Shown piece after piece: positions 1 through 7,800 of a stretch of DNA of 26,163 nucleotides; the stretch's first letter is position 1; the number at the start of each line of letters is the position of its first letter. The stretch spans positions 1-26,163 of the forward strand of contig DDCB01000026.1 of the NCBI GenBank assembly GCA_002335425.1, written 5' to 3'. Under the pieces are notes generated by a model. It was given only the letters and a program-made list of their open reading frames with translations, was not told the origin of the DNA and did no database searches. This DNA is from Chthonomonas sp. UBA2017 (GTDB lineage: Bacteria > Armatimonadota > Fimbriimonadia > Fimbriimonadales > Fimbriimonadaceae). Made by a program: the position numbers and the translations under genes.

Positions 1-563
1 GACTTGAAGATCGCTCGGGCCGTCTCCTCCAGCGTCGCCGCCATCCGGTTATTCAACTCAATCTTGTCATCAAGTTCACCTAAAATCTTGGCGATGAGCA
101 GTTGTTCTTGGTAACTTGGAAGTGGAATAGAAACCTTTCTAAGTTCGCTCTGCTTTATGCCTAGAACTGTCGTTCCCGTAGCCCTGGAGCGCAGTTCATT
201 TTGAACCGACTCAGAGAGAAGAGCGTATTTGAGGAACCTCGAATCCAGTACATCTCTCTTTCCCCGAAGAGCGATCAGCCTTTGGGCCAATGCGACACGT
301 TCAGTGCCGAGCTGTGCAACCTCTCCAAGGGGGGCTTCGGTGGTGATTAGAACATCCCCAGGTTGCGGCATACCCCTTCGCATCCAGGTGTCAAAATCAG
401 CTTCGGCAATGAATTCGTTTGGAGTTTCAATTCGACCTCCTTTAACGACCTTTGCAGTAATGAGTGGGATTCCCGATGCGGTTTTAGTCGGTGTTTTGCC
501 GCGATAATCAATGATCGCATCTGTTAAGTCAGAAATGGGAAGCGACGGCCACCTACTCGCCAT
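1..563 (-). CDS. hsdS: Type I restriction-modification specificity subunit HsdS (C-terminus beyond window)
   Basis: HsdS recognises the target DNA of a type I restriction-modification enzyme and docks the two HsdM subunits. The minus-strand frame opens with ATG at 561-563 and stays open to base 1, giving about 187 residues. The N-terminal ~145 residues are a target recognition domain; I read YRGKTP near residue 18 and the family-like phrases PGDVLI and GTTVLGIKQSEL. They are followed by a conserved spacer helix containing SYQEQ, ELDDKIELNNRM and LEETARAIF. The start overlaps the end of hsdM by 11 bases, the usual arrangement for co-translated M and S subunits. The second recognition domain and any intact hsdR would lie to the left of the window. 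The family call is firm; the target sequence cannot be inferred. Confidence 0.9.
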   Translation of the reverse strand, partial: MASRWPSLPISDLTDAIIDYRGKTPTKTASGIPLITAKVVKGGRIETPNEFIAEADFDTWMRRGMPQPGDVLITTEAPLGEVAQLGTERVALAQRLIALRGKRDVLDSRFLKYALLSESVQNELRSRATGTTVLGIKQSELRKVSIPLPSYQEQLLIAKILGELDDKIELNNRMAATLEETARAIFK

Positions 564-2091
564 ATCCCAGCCCCTTCAAGTTCTCGTTGATCGCCTGGTC
601 CAGCTGCTTTGCCTCTTCCTGTTGCTGGCACAATTGCGCCACCAGCCGCTGCATCTTTTCATCGAACGGCTCACCATCTTCTTCGGCGGCTTCTGATCCG
701 ACGTAGCGACCTGGCGTAAGAACAAACCCGTGCCCCTCGACATCAGCATGACTTGCCGACAAGCAGAAACCGGGCATATTTTCATAGTCAAACCCGACAT
801 CCTCACCTCGCCAAGCGTGATAGGTGTCCGAAATGCGCTTGATCTCCTTCTCGGTCAGTTCGCGGTGCGTCCGATCCACGAGCCGACCCATCTTGCGGGC
901 GTCGATGAAGAGGATTGAGCCGCGACGGTCTCGGAACTTGTGATTCTTCTTGTCACGCGCCAAGAACCATAGACAAGCTGGAATCTGGGTGCTGTAGAAG
1001 AGCTGCCCGGGCAGGGCGACCATGCAGTCCACCAGGTCGGCCTCGATGATCTTCTTCCGAATCTCACCCTCGCCCGACTGGTTGCTGCTCATCGAGCCAT
1101 TCGCCAAAACAAAACCCGCCGTCCCAGTGGGTGAAAGCTTGTGGATCATATGCTGCACCCAGGCGTAGTTGGCATTACCCGCCGGAGGCGCGCCGAACTG
1201 CCACCGCTTGTCTTCCTTCAACCGCTCACCGCCCCAGTCGCTGATATTGAACGGGGGGTTGGCGATGATGTAGTCGGCCTTCAGGTCGGGGTGTTGGTCG
1301 GCGTGGAAGGTATCGCCGTGCTTGATGTTGCCGTCGATCCCCCGAATCGCGAGGTTCATCTTGGCGAGCCGCCAAGTGGTGTAGTTGCTCTCTTGCCCGT
1401 AGATGCTGAGGTCGTCGATCTTTCCGCCGTGGGCGGCGATGAACTCTTCGCTCTGCACGAACATTCCTGATGAGCCACAACAGGGGTCGTAGACTCGACC
1501 TTTGTACGGTTCCAACATGTCCACCAGAAGCTTGACCACACTGCGTGGGGTGTAGAACTCGCCACCTTTCTTTCCTTCCGCGCTGGCAAACTGGGAGAGG
1601 AAGTATTCGTAAACGCGGCCAAGAACATCCTTGGAGCGAGCTTCCTTGTTGCCTACCTTGATGTTGCTGACGGTGTCGATGAGCTGACCCAGACGGGTCT
1701 TATCGAGTGAAGGGCGAGCGTAGTCCTTGGGTAGAACGTCTTTGAGCGACTTGTTCTCGCGCTCCAAGGCGATCATTGCGTTATCCACGGTCTGACCGAT
1801 GGTGGGTTGCTTGGCCTGATCTTTGATCGTGCCCCAGCGAGCCTCAACCGGAACCCAGAACACCCCAACGCGCTGATACTCGTCCGGGTCTTCAGGGTCG
1901 GCCCCTTGGTCGGCTTCTGCGACCAGCTTGACCTGCTGCTCTTCGAAGGCGTCGGAGATGTACTTGAGGAAGAGAAGGCCGAGGACGACGTGCTTGTACT
2001 CTGCTGCGTCCATGCTCCCGCGTAGCTGGTCGGCGGCCTTCCAGAGTTCCGCCTCAAAACCGATATTTGCTCCTGTTGTTCCTGCTTTCAT
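553..2091 (-). CDS. hsdM: Type I restriction-modification DNA methyltransferase subunit HsdM
   Basis: HsdM transfers a methyl group from S-adenosylmethionine to adenine in the site chosen by HsdS. The 512-residue protein has full family length. An HsdM N-terminal helical domain (about 10-165) is followed by EFYTPR at 178-183. The SAM-binding motif I (DPCCGSSGMF) is near 202-211, and the catalytic NPPF is at 278-281. The ATG at 2091 is preceded by a purine-rich stretch (GAGAG) at suitable distance. The stop lies inside the start of hsdS, so the two are co-translated. No interruption is visible, so methylation should be functional if HsdS is complete. Confidence 0.97.
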   Translation of the reverse strand: MKAGTTGANIGFEAELWKAADQLRGSMDAAEYKHVVLGLLFLKYISDAFEEQQVKLVAEADQGADPEDPDEYQRVGVFWVPVEARWGTIKDQAKQPTIGQTVDNAMIALERENKSLKDVLPKDYARPSLDKTRLGQLIDTVSNIKVGNKEARSKDVLGRVYEYFLSQFASAEGKKGGEFYTPRSVVKLLVDMLEPYKGRVYDPCCGSSGMFVQSEEFIAAHGGKIDDLSIYGQESNYTTWRLAKMNLAIRGIDGNIKHGDTFHADQHPDLKADYIIANPPFNISDWGGERLKEDKRWQFGAPPAGNANYAWVQHMIHKLSPTGTAGFVLANGSMSSNQSGEGEIRKKIIEADLVDCMVALPGQLFYSTQIPACLWFLARDKKNHKFRDRRGSILFIDARKMGRLVDRTHRELTEKEIKRISDTYHAWRGEDVGFDYENMPGFCLSASHADVEGHGFVLTPGRYVGSEAAEEDGEPFDEKMQRLVAQLCQQQEEAKQLDQAINENLKGLGYGE

Positions 2092-2159
2092 GAATTGCTC
2101 TCGATCCTCTTGATTTTTATTCCTTTTCTGGCACTGGCGTCTACCGCGAGCATCACGTC

Positions 2160-2333
2160 TTATTGGTGCGAGTCGTAGGCGGTATTCGTCCGGAGTTCGT
2201 TGATGACCTCGAACTTTTGGCGGAAGTTTGCTTCGAGGGCGGCGCGATCGCGGATGTCCTCTCTTCGGGAGAATTTTTGACCTTCGAGTTTTTTGAGAAC
2301 GTCTTCTTCGAGCTGGAGTTCGGAGATCGGCAT
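2160..2333 (-). pseudogene. 57-codon ORF resembling a collapsed fragment of HsdR (type I restriction subunit)
   Basis: This ATG-to-TAA frame encodes 57 residues directly upstream of hsdM (68 bases apart). Residues 25-41 (EDIRDRAALEANFRQKF) resemble the N-terminal region of EcoR124-like HsdR as I remember it. Residues 41-56 (FEVINELRTNTAYDSH) resemble a later HsdR segment of the type FEVVNQLRINT..SHHRYDV. In intact proteins the two lie many residues apart, so an internal deletion is implied. After the TAA the frame continues D-V-M-L, as in the RYDV(I)L motif, so the stop may sit where Tyr is normally found. Similarity is from memory. It could instead be a genuine small protein. No clear ribosome-binding site precedes it. 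Confidence 0.45.
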
Positions 2334-2342
2334 TGCGATGAT

Positions 2343-2713
2343 TTAATTTGACACATTTGGGCCACTCGGGGCCACAGGTTTGGAGAGTAGCCTTCGGCCG
2401 TCGCTCTCATCTTGCCGGCCCTTCGGGACTTTCGACGAGATCGGAATCTGGCTCTTTGCAACAAGCGGAATCAACTCATCGATGACTTGATCCGCAGACT
2501 TTTTCCGCTTCCGGGGGCGGTACCTGCGGTGACGACATTCGGATTTTCCTTGATCCAGTTCGCGATGCTCTCCCAGAGGCCCGACTCTTCAAGCAACGCC
2601 TGGGCGCCTTCCCCAATTCCTTGGAGGGCGACGACGGCATCATTCGCCGTGCCGAGGGCGGTGGCCACCGACTCTCGGTCGTTCGGTTCATTCCTGGGGT
2701 TGTTCGCGGGCAT
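2343..2713 (-). CDS. Hypothetical small protein, intact only with a -1 frameshift
   Basis: An ATG at 2713 has a good ribosome-binding site (GGCAGGAG just upstream) and a TATACT -10-like box 11 bases before it. The zero frame runs 80 residues to a stop at 2471-2473. Protein-like sequence continues in the -1 frame: a one-base slip at the run of five A (plus-strand T at 2500-2504) gives a 123-residue product ending at TAA 2343-2345. The joined protein is acidic in its first half (residues 1-60, with a Trp-containing helix ESGLWESIANWIKENP). It then has a helix (residues 72-85, KSADQVIDELIPLV) and a basic, Ser/Pro-rich tail. I do not recognise the family. It lies between the TIR gene and the restriction genes, and could be a frameshifted gene, a base-call error, or a slippage-expressed gene. 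Confidence 0.5.
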
Positions 2714-2724
2714 GCTCCTGCCTC

Positions 2725-2730
2725 AGTATA
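2725..2730 (-). promoter_or_regulatory. Possible -10 box (TATACT) for the small gene at 2713
   Basis: On the minus strand TATACT ends 11 bases before the ATG at 2713, with GGCAGGAG between them. No convincing -35 hexamer is seen at 17 bases. It suggests that the small gene has its own promoter after the TIR gene ends at 2868. Confidence 0.35.
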
Positions 2731-2867
2731 CGACAGTCTCTCGACAAGCCGTTGCGACTGTTTTCAACTCTTTGCCCCCGGTGCTCGCGGCCCGCATCGT
2801 CCTCATCAGCGCAAGGTCAGAGAACCCTGGATGGGCGGTCAGCAGAAAATCTCTCGGCAACAAGCAA

Positions 2868-4865
2868 TCACGACAAAAGGTGCAGCCGGAGATACTCGCC
2901 ATAGATTCCGCAGCGCAGGCGCGCATCGCCACGATGGGATCCCGAAATCAGACCTCCCGAGCGAAGCCTGAAAAACACTTCTTCGGATGAAAGGACTGCT
3001 CCGCCCAGGAACTTGCGAACTTCCTCTAACATCAACGGATCGCCAGAAAGCGCCACAAGCAGGCGTCGAAGATGGTCCCCGAATGGGCCTTCTTCGTGCG
3101 CAGAGGAATCGACGAGCTCGGTGAGAGAGATGTTGTTGCGAACCATTTCGTCGAACCCACGTCGGCAGAGATAAGGTTGGCCGCCGACTGTTTGAATGAA
3201 CTTCGTGACGTCAGATTCGCTGGCAAGTGGCCGTCCATAGCGATTGTTGAGATCTTCGATCTGCGTCGGACCAAAGTCGGCCAGATCCAGCCGCGTACCC
3301 ACATTGAAAGGGGATTGATTCAGGTCGCTAATGAAGAGGTGTGCTTCGGTTGCATAGGCAAGAGCGACGCTAAAGCGACTCCAAGTTTCTTCGGCCCGAG
3401 CGGCTCGACGATTGTGCCAGGACCGAACCATTCCAAAGAAGTCACCGGAATAAGGCATCGTAAAGAGTCGGTCAACTTCGTCGATAGCCCAGATGATCGG
3501 TGATTCGACTTGAGCAAAGACGACCGAGCTTAGAAACCTCTCAAAATTGGTATTCGCGCCGAACATCGGTCGCCACTTTTCGAATGGGTCCCCTTGCAAT
3601 CCTAATTGGTCAACAAACTCTGCTGCAAACGCCAGGTAAAGATCTTGGTCTGTTTGAATTTGTGAACGTCCGAACGCCTGCAGATCGGTCCAAACGACTC
3701 GCGATCCTGATTCTGAGGCTCGCCGCAACGCACGCGCCATGAGCGAAGTCTTGCCGATTTGCCGAGCCCCCTTCACGAGCACAATACTGTCTTTTTCCAA
3801 GAGCGCATTGACGAACTCGTCGTCGGTGGGCCTGACCACGTAAAACGGGGAATCGGGGGGCATCGCGCCACCGACTCTTTCGAGCCGAGGCAGGTTGACC
3901 ATAGGGACTGGCTGGGTCAAGGCATCGTGAATCGCCACGAGCAACGCACGATCATCACCAGGACCGGTCCAAAGGGCAAAGTGGAAAGGATTGAGAATTG
4001 CGCCAACGTCTCCGTTGATCGGTTCGTCGCTTCCAACTCGGATCGGAAGAATCTTGGGATTGCCGGTTTGCTGATATTGGTCGATGGCGGTCTGAAGCTC
4101 AAAAAGAACCATCTCGCTGGCGGCCGCCCGCTCGCTTAAGACCACGACGATCGCATCGGCGCCCCGGATCTCTCGCTCAATCGCCTGCGCCCATTCGACA
4201 CCGATGCTCAAATGCCGGTCGATGAAAACACGATAGCCAAATTCGGGCAGCCCTTTTTCGAGCAAGTCCACGACGTAATCATCGGGCTGAGCTTTGCGGC
4301 GATAAACGATGGCGAGCTTTTGCATTTCGCTCCCAGTCTCGACCGGATGTCGCAGGGCGAAGAGGCGAAACGGTTCATCGTGCTTTGTGCGTTGCTCTCC
4401 CAGATCAGCCACCCGATCTCGCCATGCGGCGAAAGCTCGCAGATTCACAGCGAAATAGTCGGTCATCACGATCTGGGTGCCATCGGCACAAGCCATGGCT
4501 CGCTGAGCCCATTCGATGCCAGGGCCGGTGACGTTCGTTTTGGCGTTGGCGTCTTCGCGCCGAGTGACGAGACCGGTATTCAGGCCGATTCGAAGTTTGG
4601 CTTTGGCATGTTCGCGGATGCGACCATGAAGGTACTCGGCCGCTTCGATGGCATCGGTCGGCTCGCCAAAGAAGACCAAGCTCACGCCGTCGCCGCTATC
4701 CAGCTTGAGGCAGTCTTCGGGGTCTTGTCGGGCGACAGCCGGACAACCCAGCACAGCCTCTTTGAGCTCGTGATCCAGCGCCGTTTTCTCTTCGATCGAG
4801 AGCGGAGAGTAGCGAACCCAATCGGTCATCAGGACGTGAGCAGTTTCGGTTGCAGGTTTCTTCAT
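2868..4865 (-). CDS. Class III nucleotidyl cyclase - TIR - AAA/STAND ATPase fusion protein
   Basis: This 665-residue protein is probably a three-part signalling or defence protein. Residues 8-172 are a class III cyclase domain with candidate metal-binding Asp15 (LMTD) and Asp59 (SGDG), Lys54, and the helix IEWAQR at 117-122. That helix has Glu118 where relatives normally have Asn. Residues 181-315 are a TIR domain (IVYRRK, YRVFIDR, ADAIVVVLSE) with a candidate NADase glutamate, Glu256 (LFEL). Residues 330-665 are an AAA-like ATPase: GGAMPPDSPFYV, Walker A GARQIGKTS (366-374), Walker B IIWAIDEVD (457-465), PFNVGTRLDL (519-528) and a winged-helix-like end. The frame is open to 5039, but upstream residues overlap the neighbouring gene. 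The ATG at 4865 overlaps the upstream stop as ATGA, so it is chosen. Domain calls are firm; cellular function is inferred. Confidence 0.88.
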   Translation of the reverse strand: MKKPATETAHVLMTDWVRYSPLSIEEKTALDHELKEAVLGCPAVARQDPEDCLKLDSGDGVSLVFFGEPTDAIEAAEYLHGRIREHAKAKLRIGLNTGLVTRREDANAKTNVTGPGIEWAQRAMACADGTQIVMTDYFAVNLRAFAAWRDRVADLGEQRTKHDEPFRLFALRHPVETGSEMQKLAIVYRRKAQPDDYVVDLLEKGLPEFGYRVFIDRHLSIGVEWAQAIEREIRGADAIVVVLSERAAASEMVLFELQTAIDQYQQTGNPKILPIRVGSDEPINGDVGAILNPFHFALWTGPGDDRALLVAIHDALTQPVPMVNLPRLERVGGAMPPDSPFYVVRPTDDEFVNALLEKDSIVLVKGARQIGKTSLMARALRRASESGSRVVWTDLQAFGRSQIQTDQDLYLAFAAEFVDQLGLQGDPFEKWRPMFGANTNFERFLSSVVFAQVESPIIWAIDEVDRLFTMPYSGDFFGMVRSWHNRRAARAEETWSRFSVALAYATEAHLFISDLNQSPFNVGTRLDLADFGPTQIEDLNNRYGRPLASESDVTKFIQTVGGQPYLCRRGFDEMVRNNISLTELVDSSAHEEGPFGDHLRRLLVALSGDPLMLEEVRKFLGGAVLSSEEVFFRLRSGGLISGSHRGDARLRCGIYGEYLRLHLLS

Positions 4866-7800
4866 AAGCTGGAGAGGCGATGAAAAAGCATCGCGAGGAA
4901 CGGGTTGTTGAAAGAATTGTGATTGAATGGGGCCGGCTCTTTGGACTTCGGCACCAGAAGGTTCTGCGGCAATCCGCCACCTTCGATCAAAGCGCGCGCC
5001 TCGTTGAGCAGGAAGGAAAGTTCGACGCGGATGTTCCAAGTCTGGCTGTCGAGATTGGTCCGCGTATCTCCATCGCTGAGCTTGGACTTAGCCCAACTGT
5101 CAACGGCTTGGAACAAGCTCTTTGCTTCGTCGCCTCGCCCGAGTTTGGATAGCGTCATCGCCATAAAGATTTGTCCGAATGGGCTATTGGCCTGCACGCT
5201 CGGTTTCAGGCGTTGTTCAGCCTCGGCGAATCGGCCCGCGCGGTAGAGGAGCGCGCCAGGGCTCGCGGCGGAGCCGTACTCCTGAGGATTCGATGCCGCC
5301 GCCTTATCGACCGCCAAGATCAAAGGGTTGTAGTCTTCCAGCGCCCCAGGCGCACAACGCACGGCAATTGCAGCTTGAAAAACATCGTCAGCCGAAGAAT
5401 CGGGCCTGAGAGCCCGGACGGCGCCGCGCGCCACTTCCGCCCATTCCTTGGTTTCGCCAAACCTGAGATGGACCAAGGCTAACTCCTTGCGCTCATTCAT
5501 GGTGGCGCTGGGGTCAGCCACGATTTTTCGCAGATAATCGGACATGAGGACCCAGTTTTCAGCGGCGACTGCAGCCGCGTAGCGGCCCCGCACGGATTCG
5601 GCCGGAGCAACCCCTAACCTCTTTGCCGCCTCGATGGCGATGTCCAGGTTGGGGCTTTCCAGGGCCTTTCGAAGAGCCGCTCGGAACTCCTCGGTTGCGG
5701 CGATTTCTGGAGTGAGCCAGTGCTTCTTTTGCCATTCCCAAGCAAAGCGGTCGCCAGCGGCGGCGGACTTAGCCAATTCGTCAGTGACAAACTGCTCTTG
5801 GGTGACAAACGTCAGCTCAGCGGCAGCCTCGCGACTCAACGGAATAATCTGGGCTCTGTATCCCGCAGTAACGAGAAGCAACTGACCATTTTCCGAAATG
5901 GAAGCATTCGTGAGGTAATCCGGAAAATCTATCCGAAGGACCTCGCGCCCGTTGCGAGCGTCCCACATCCGGACGGTATTGTCTTCGCTTGCGGATATGA
6001 TACGGGAACCGTCTGAAGAGAATGAGGCGAAGTTGACTGCGCCCGTGTGTCCCTCGAGCCTGTTAATCCGTTTACTCGTAGCCACGTCCCAAACACAAAC
6101 ACTCGTGTCGTTACCTTCGCTCGCTGTTACGATTTTGGTTCCATCCGGCGAGAAATCAGCAAAAGCAATCGGCCCCTCGTACGATACAAGCTTTGAAATG
6201 AGTTTGCCGCTACTTAAGTCCCATAGTCGAACTGAGTTATCGGCGCTGCCAGTCAAGACTTTAGTGTTATCTGGAGAGAATTCCGCTGAATTAACAAAGA
6301 AGGAGTGCCCCTGCAACCGAACAATCTCTTTACCGGTTGTGGCGTCCCAGATTCGAGCTGTCAGATCTTCGCTTGAGGTGGCTATCAAAGTACCATCGTT
6401 GGAAAACGAAGCGCTTGTGACTTGCTCCTTGTGCCCCTTCAATCTGGCTATCCTCTTACCAGTTTTTACACTCCACAATTCCGCGGCATCCTCTTGCCCT
6501 ACGGTGACCATAAGGGTACCATCGAAAGAAAAGGATGCTCTGCGGACAGGTGATGAGTCTCCGTCCATGACCCTCAGGTTTGATGCCTTGCCCGCGACCA
6601 GGTCCCAGGTTGCAATCCTTGCGTCGCCAGAGACAAGCAAAGTATCTTTGGAAGTAAATCTAGCACCGGTGACGAAGTTCCATCCTGTGAACCCGGCAGC
6701 CAGATGATCTATTCGAGCATCCCAGACTCGAGCGGTGCCGTCGCTGCTCGACGTTGCAACGCGCATGCCGTCAGGTGAGAACGAGGCACTGATAACATCG
6801 CCCGAATGCCCGATGAGCGTAGCAATCTCTAGTCCGTCCCTTGAGTCCCAGATCCGGGCAGTGCGGTCCTCGCCTACTGTGATGATGCGGGAGCCATCGG
6901 GAGAGAAGGAGGCGCTTTCGACCCAGCCGGTGTGACCTACCAACTCGGCGGACTCGTTGCCGGTGCGAAGGTCCCAGACACGGGCCGTGCCGTCGATGCT
7001 CGAAGTGACGATCCGAGTGCCGTCGGGAGAGAAGTGGGCAGACGTCGTCGAGCCGCTGTGACCTTCAAGCTTCACAAGTTCCTTGCCGGTGCCCGCATCC
7101 CAAACTTGAGCGGCAAAGTCGCTGCTCGAGGTGACGATCCGAGTGCCGTCGGGAGAGAACTCGGCGGACGTCGCTGAATATCTGCCTGATTTGAAACTGA
7201 TACGTTCTTTGCCAGTGCCTGTGTCCCAGACCCGGACGGTTTTGTCGTCGCTTGCGGTGACGATCCGTGTGCCGTCGGGGGAAAACGAGGCGCTTTTGAT
7301 CGAGTCCGAATGTCCAGCCAACTTAGCGATTTCGCGCCCGTTTCGCGCGTCCCAAATTCCAGCCGTGTTGTTGCCGTTCAGCGCGACGATCTTCTTTCCG
7401 TCTGGTGCGAAAAAAGCTCTGAAGTATTCGGTCCCGGTGCCGGGCGGCCCCGCCTTAAGAACGACTTTGGTGATTTCTCGCCCATCCCGTGCGTCCCAGA
7501 CCCGCGCCGTGTTGTCGGAACTCGAGGTGACGATCCGAGTGCCGTCAGGAGAGAACTCGGCGGACGTCACCGAGTCAGCGTCGATTTGGAAACTGACAAT
7601 TTCTTGGCCGGCACCTGCGTCCCATTGCCGGACGGTTTTGTCGTCGCTCGCGGTAACGATTCTGGTCCCGTCGGGGGAAAACGCAGCAGCACGGACCACC
7701 GACTTGTGCCCTGAAAGCGAAAGCAAATGGGTGTTCATCCGGTGGTCCCAATAGCCCCATTCCGGACCGCGAAACGACGCGTACTGAGGCCTTGCTGATT

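Noticed and set aside
4866..5039. N-terminal extension of the cyclase-TIR protein by 58 residues
   Set aside because: These codons lie inside the WD40 gene in another frame and are Arg/Pro-rich; the ATGA overlap start at 4865 leads directly into the cyclase domain.
5840..7735. CRISPR-like regular repeats
   Set aside because: The period is about 126 bases, units are diverged and in frame, and they encode WD40 blades.
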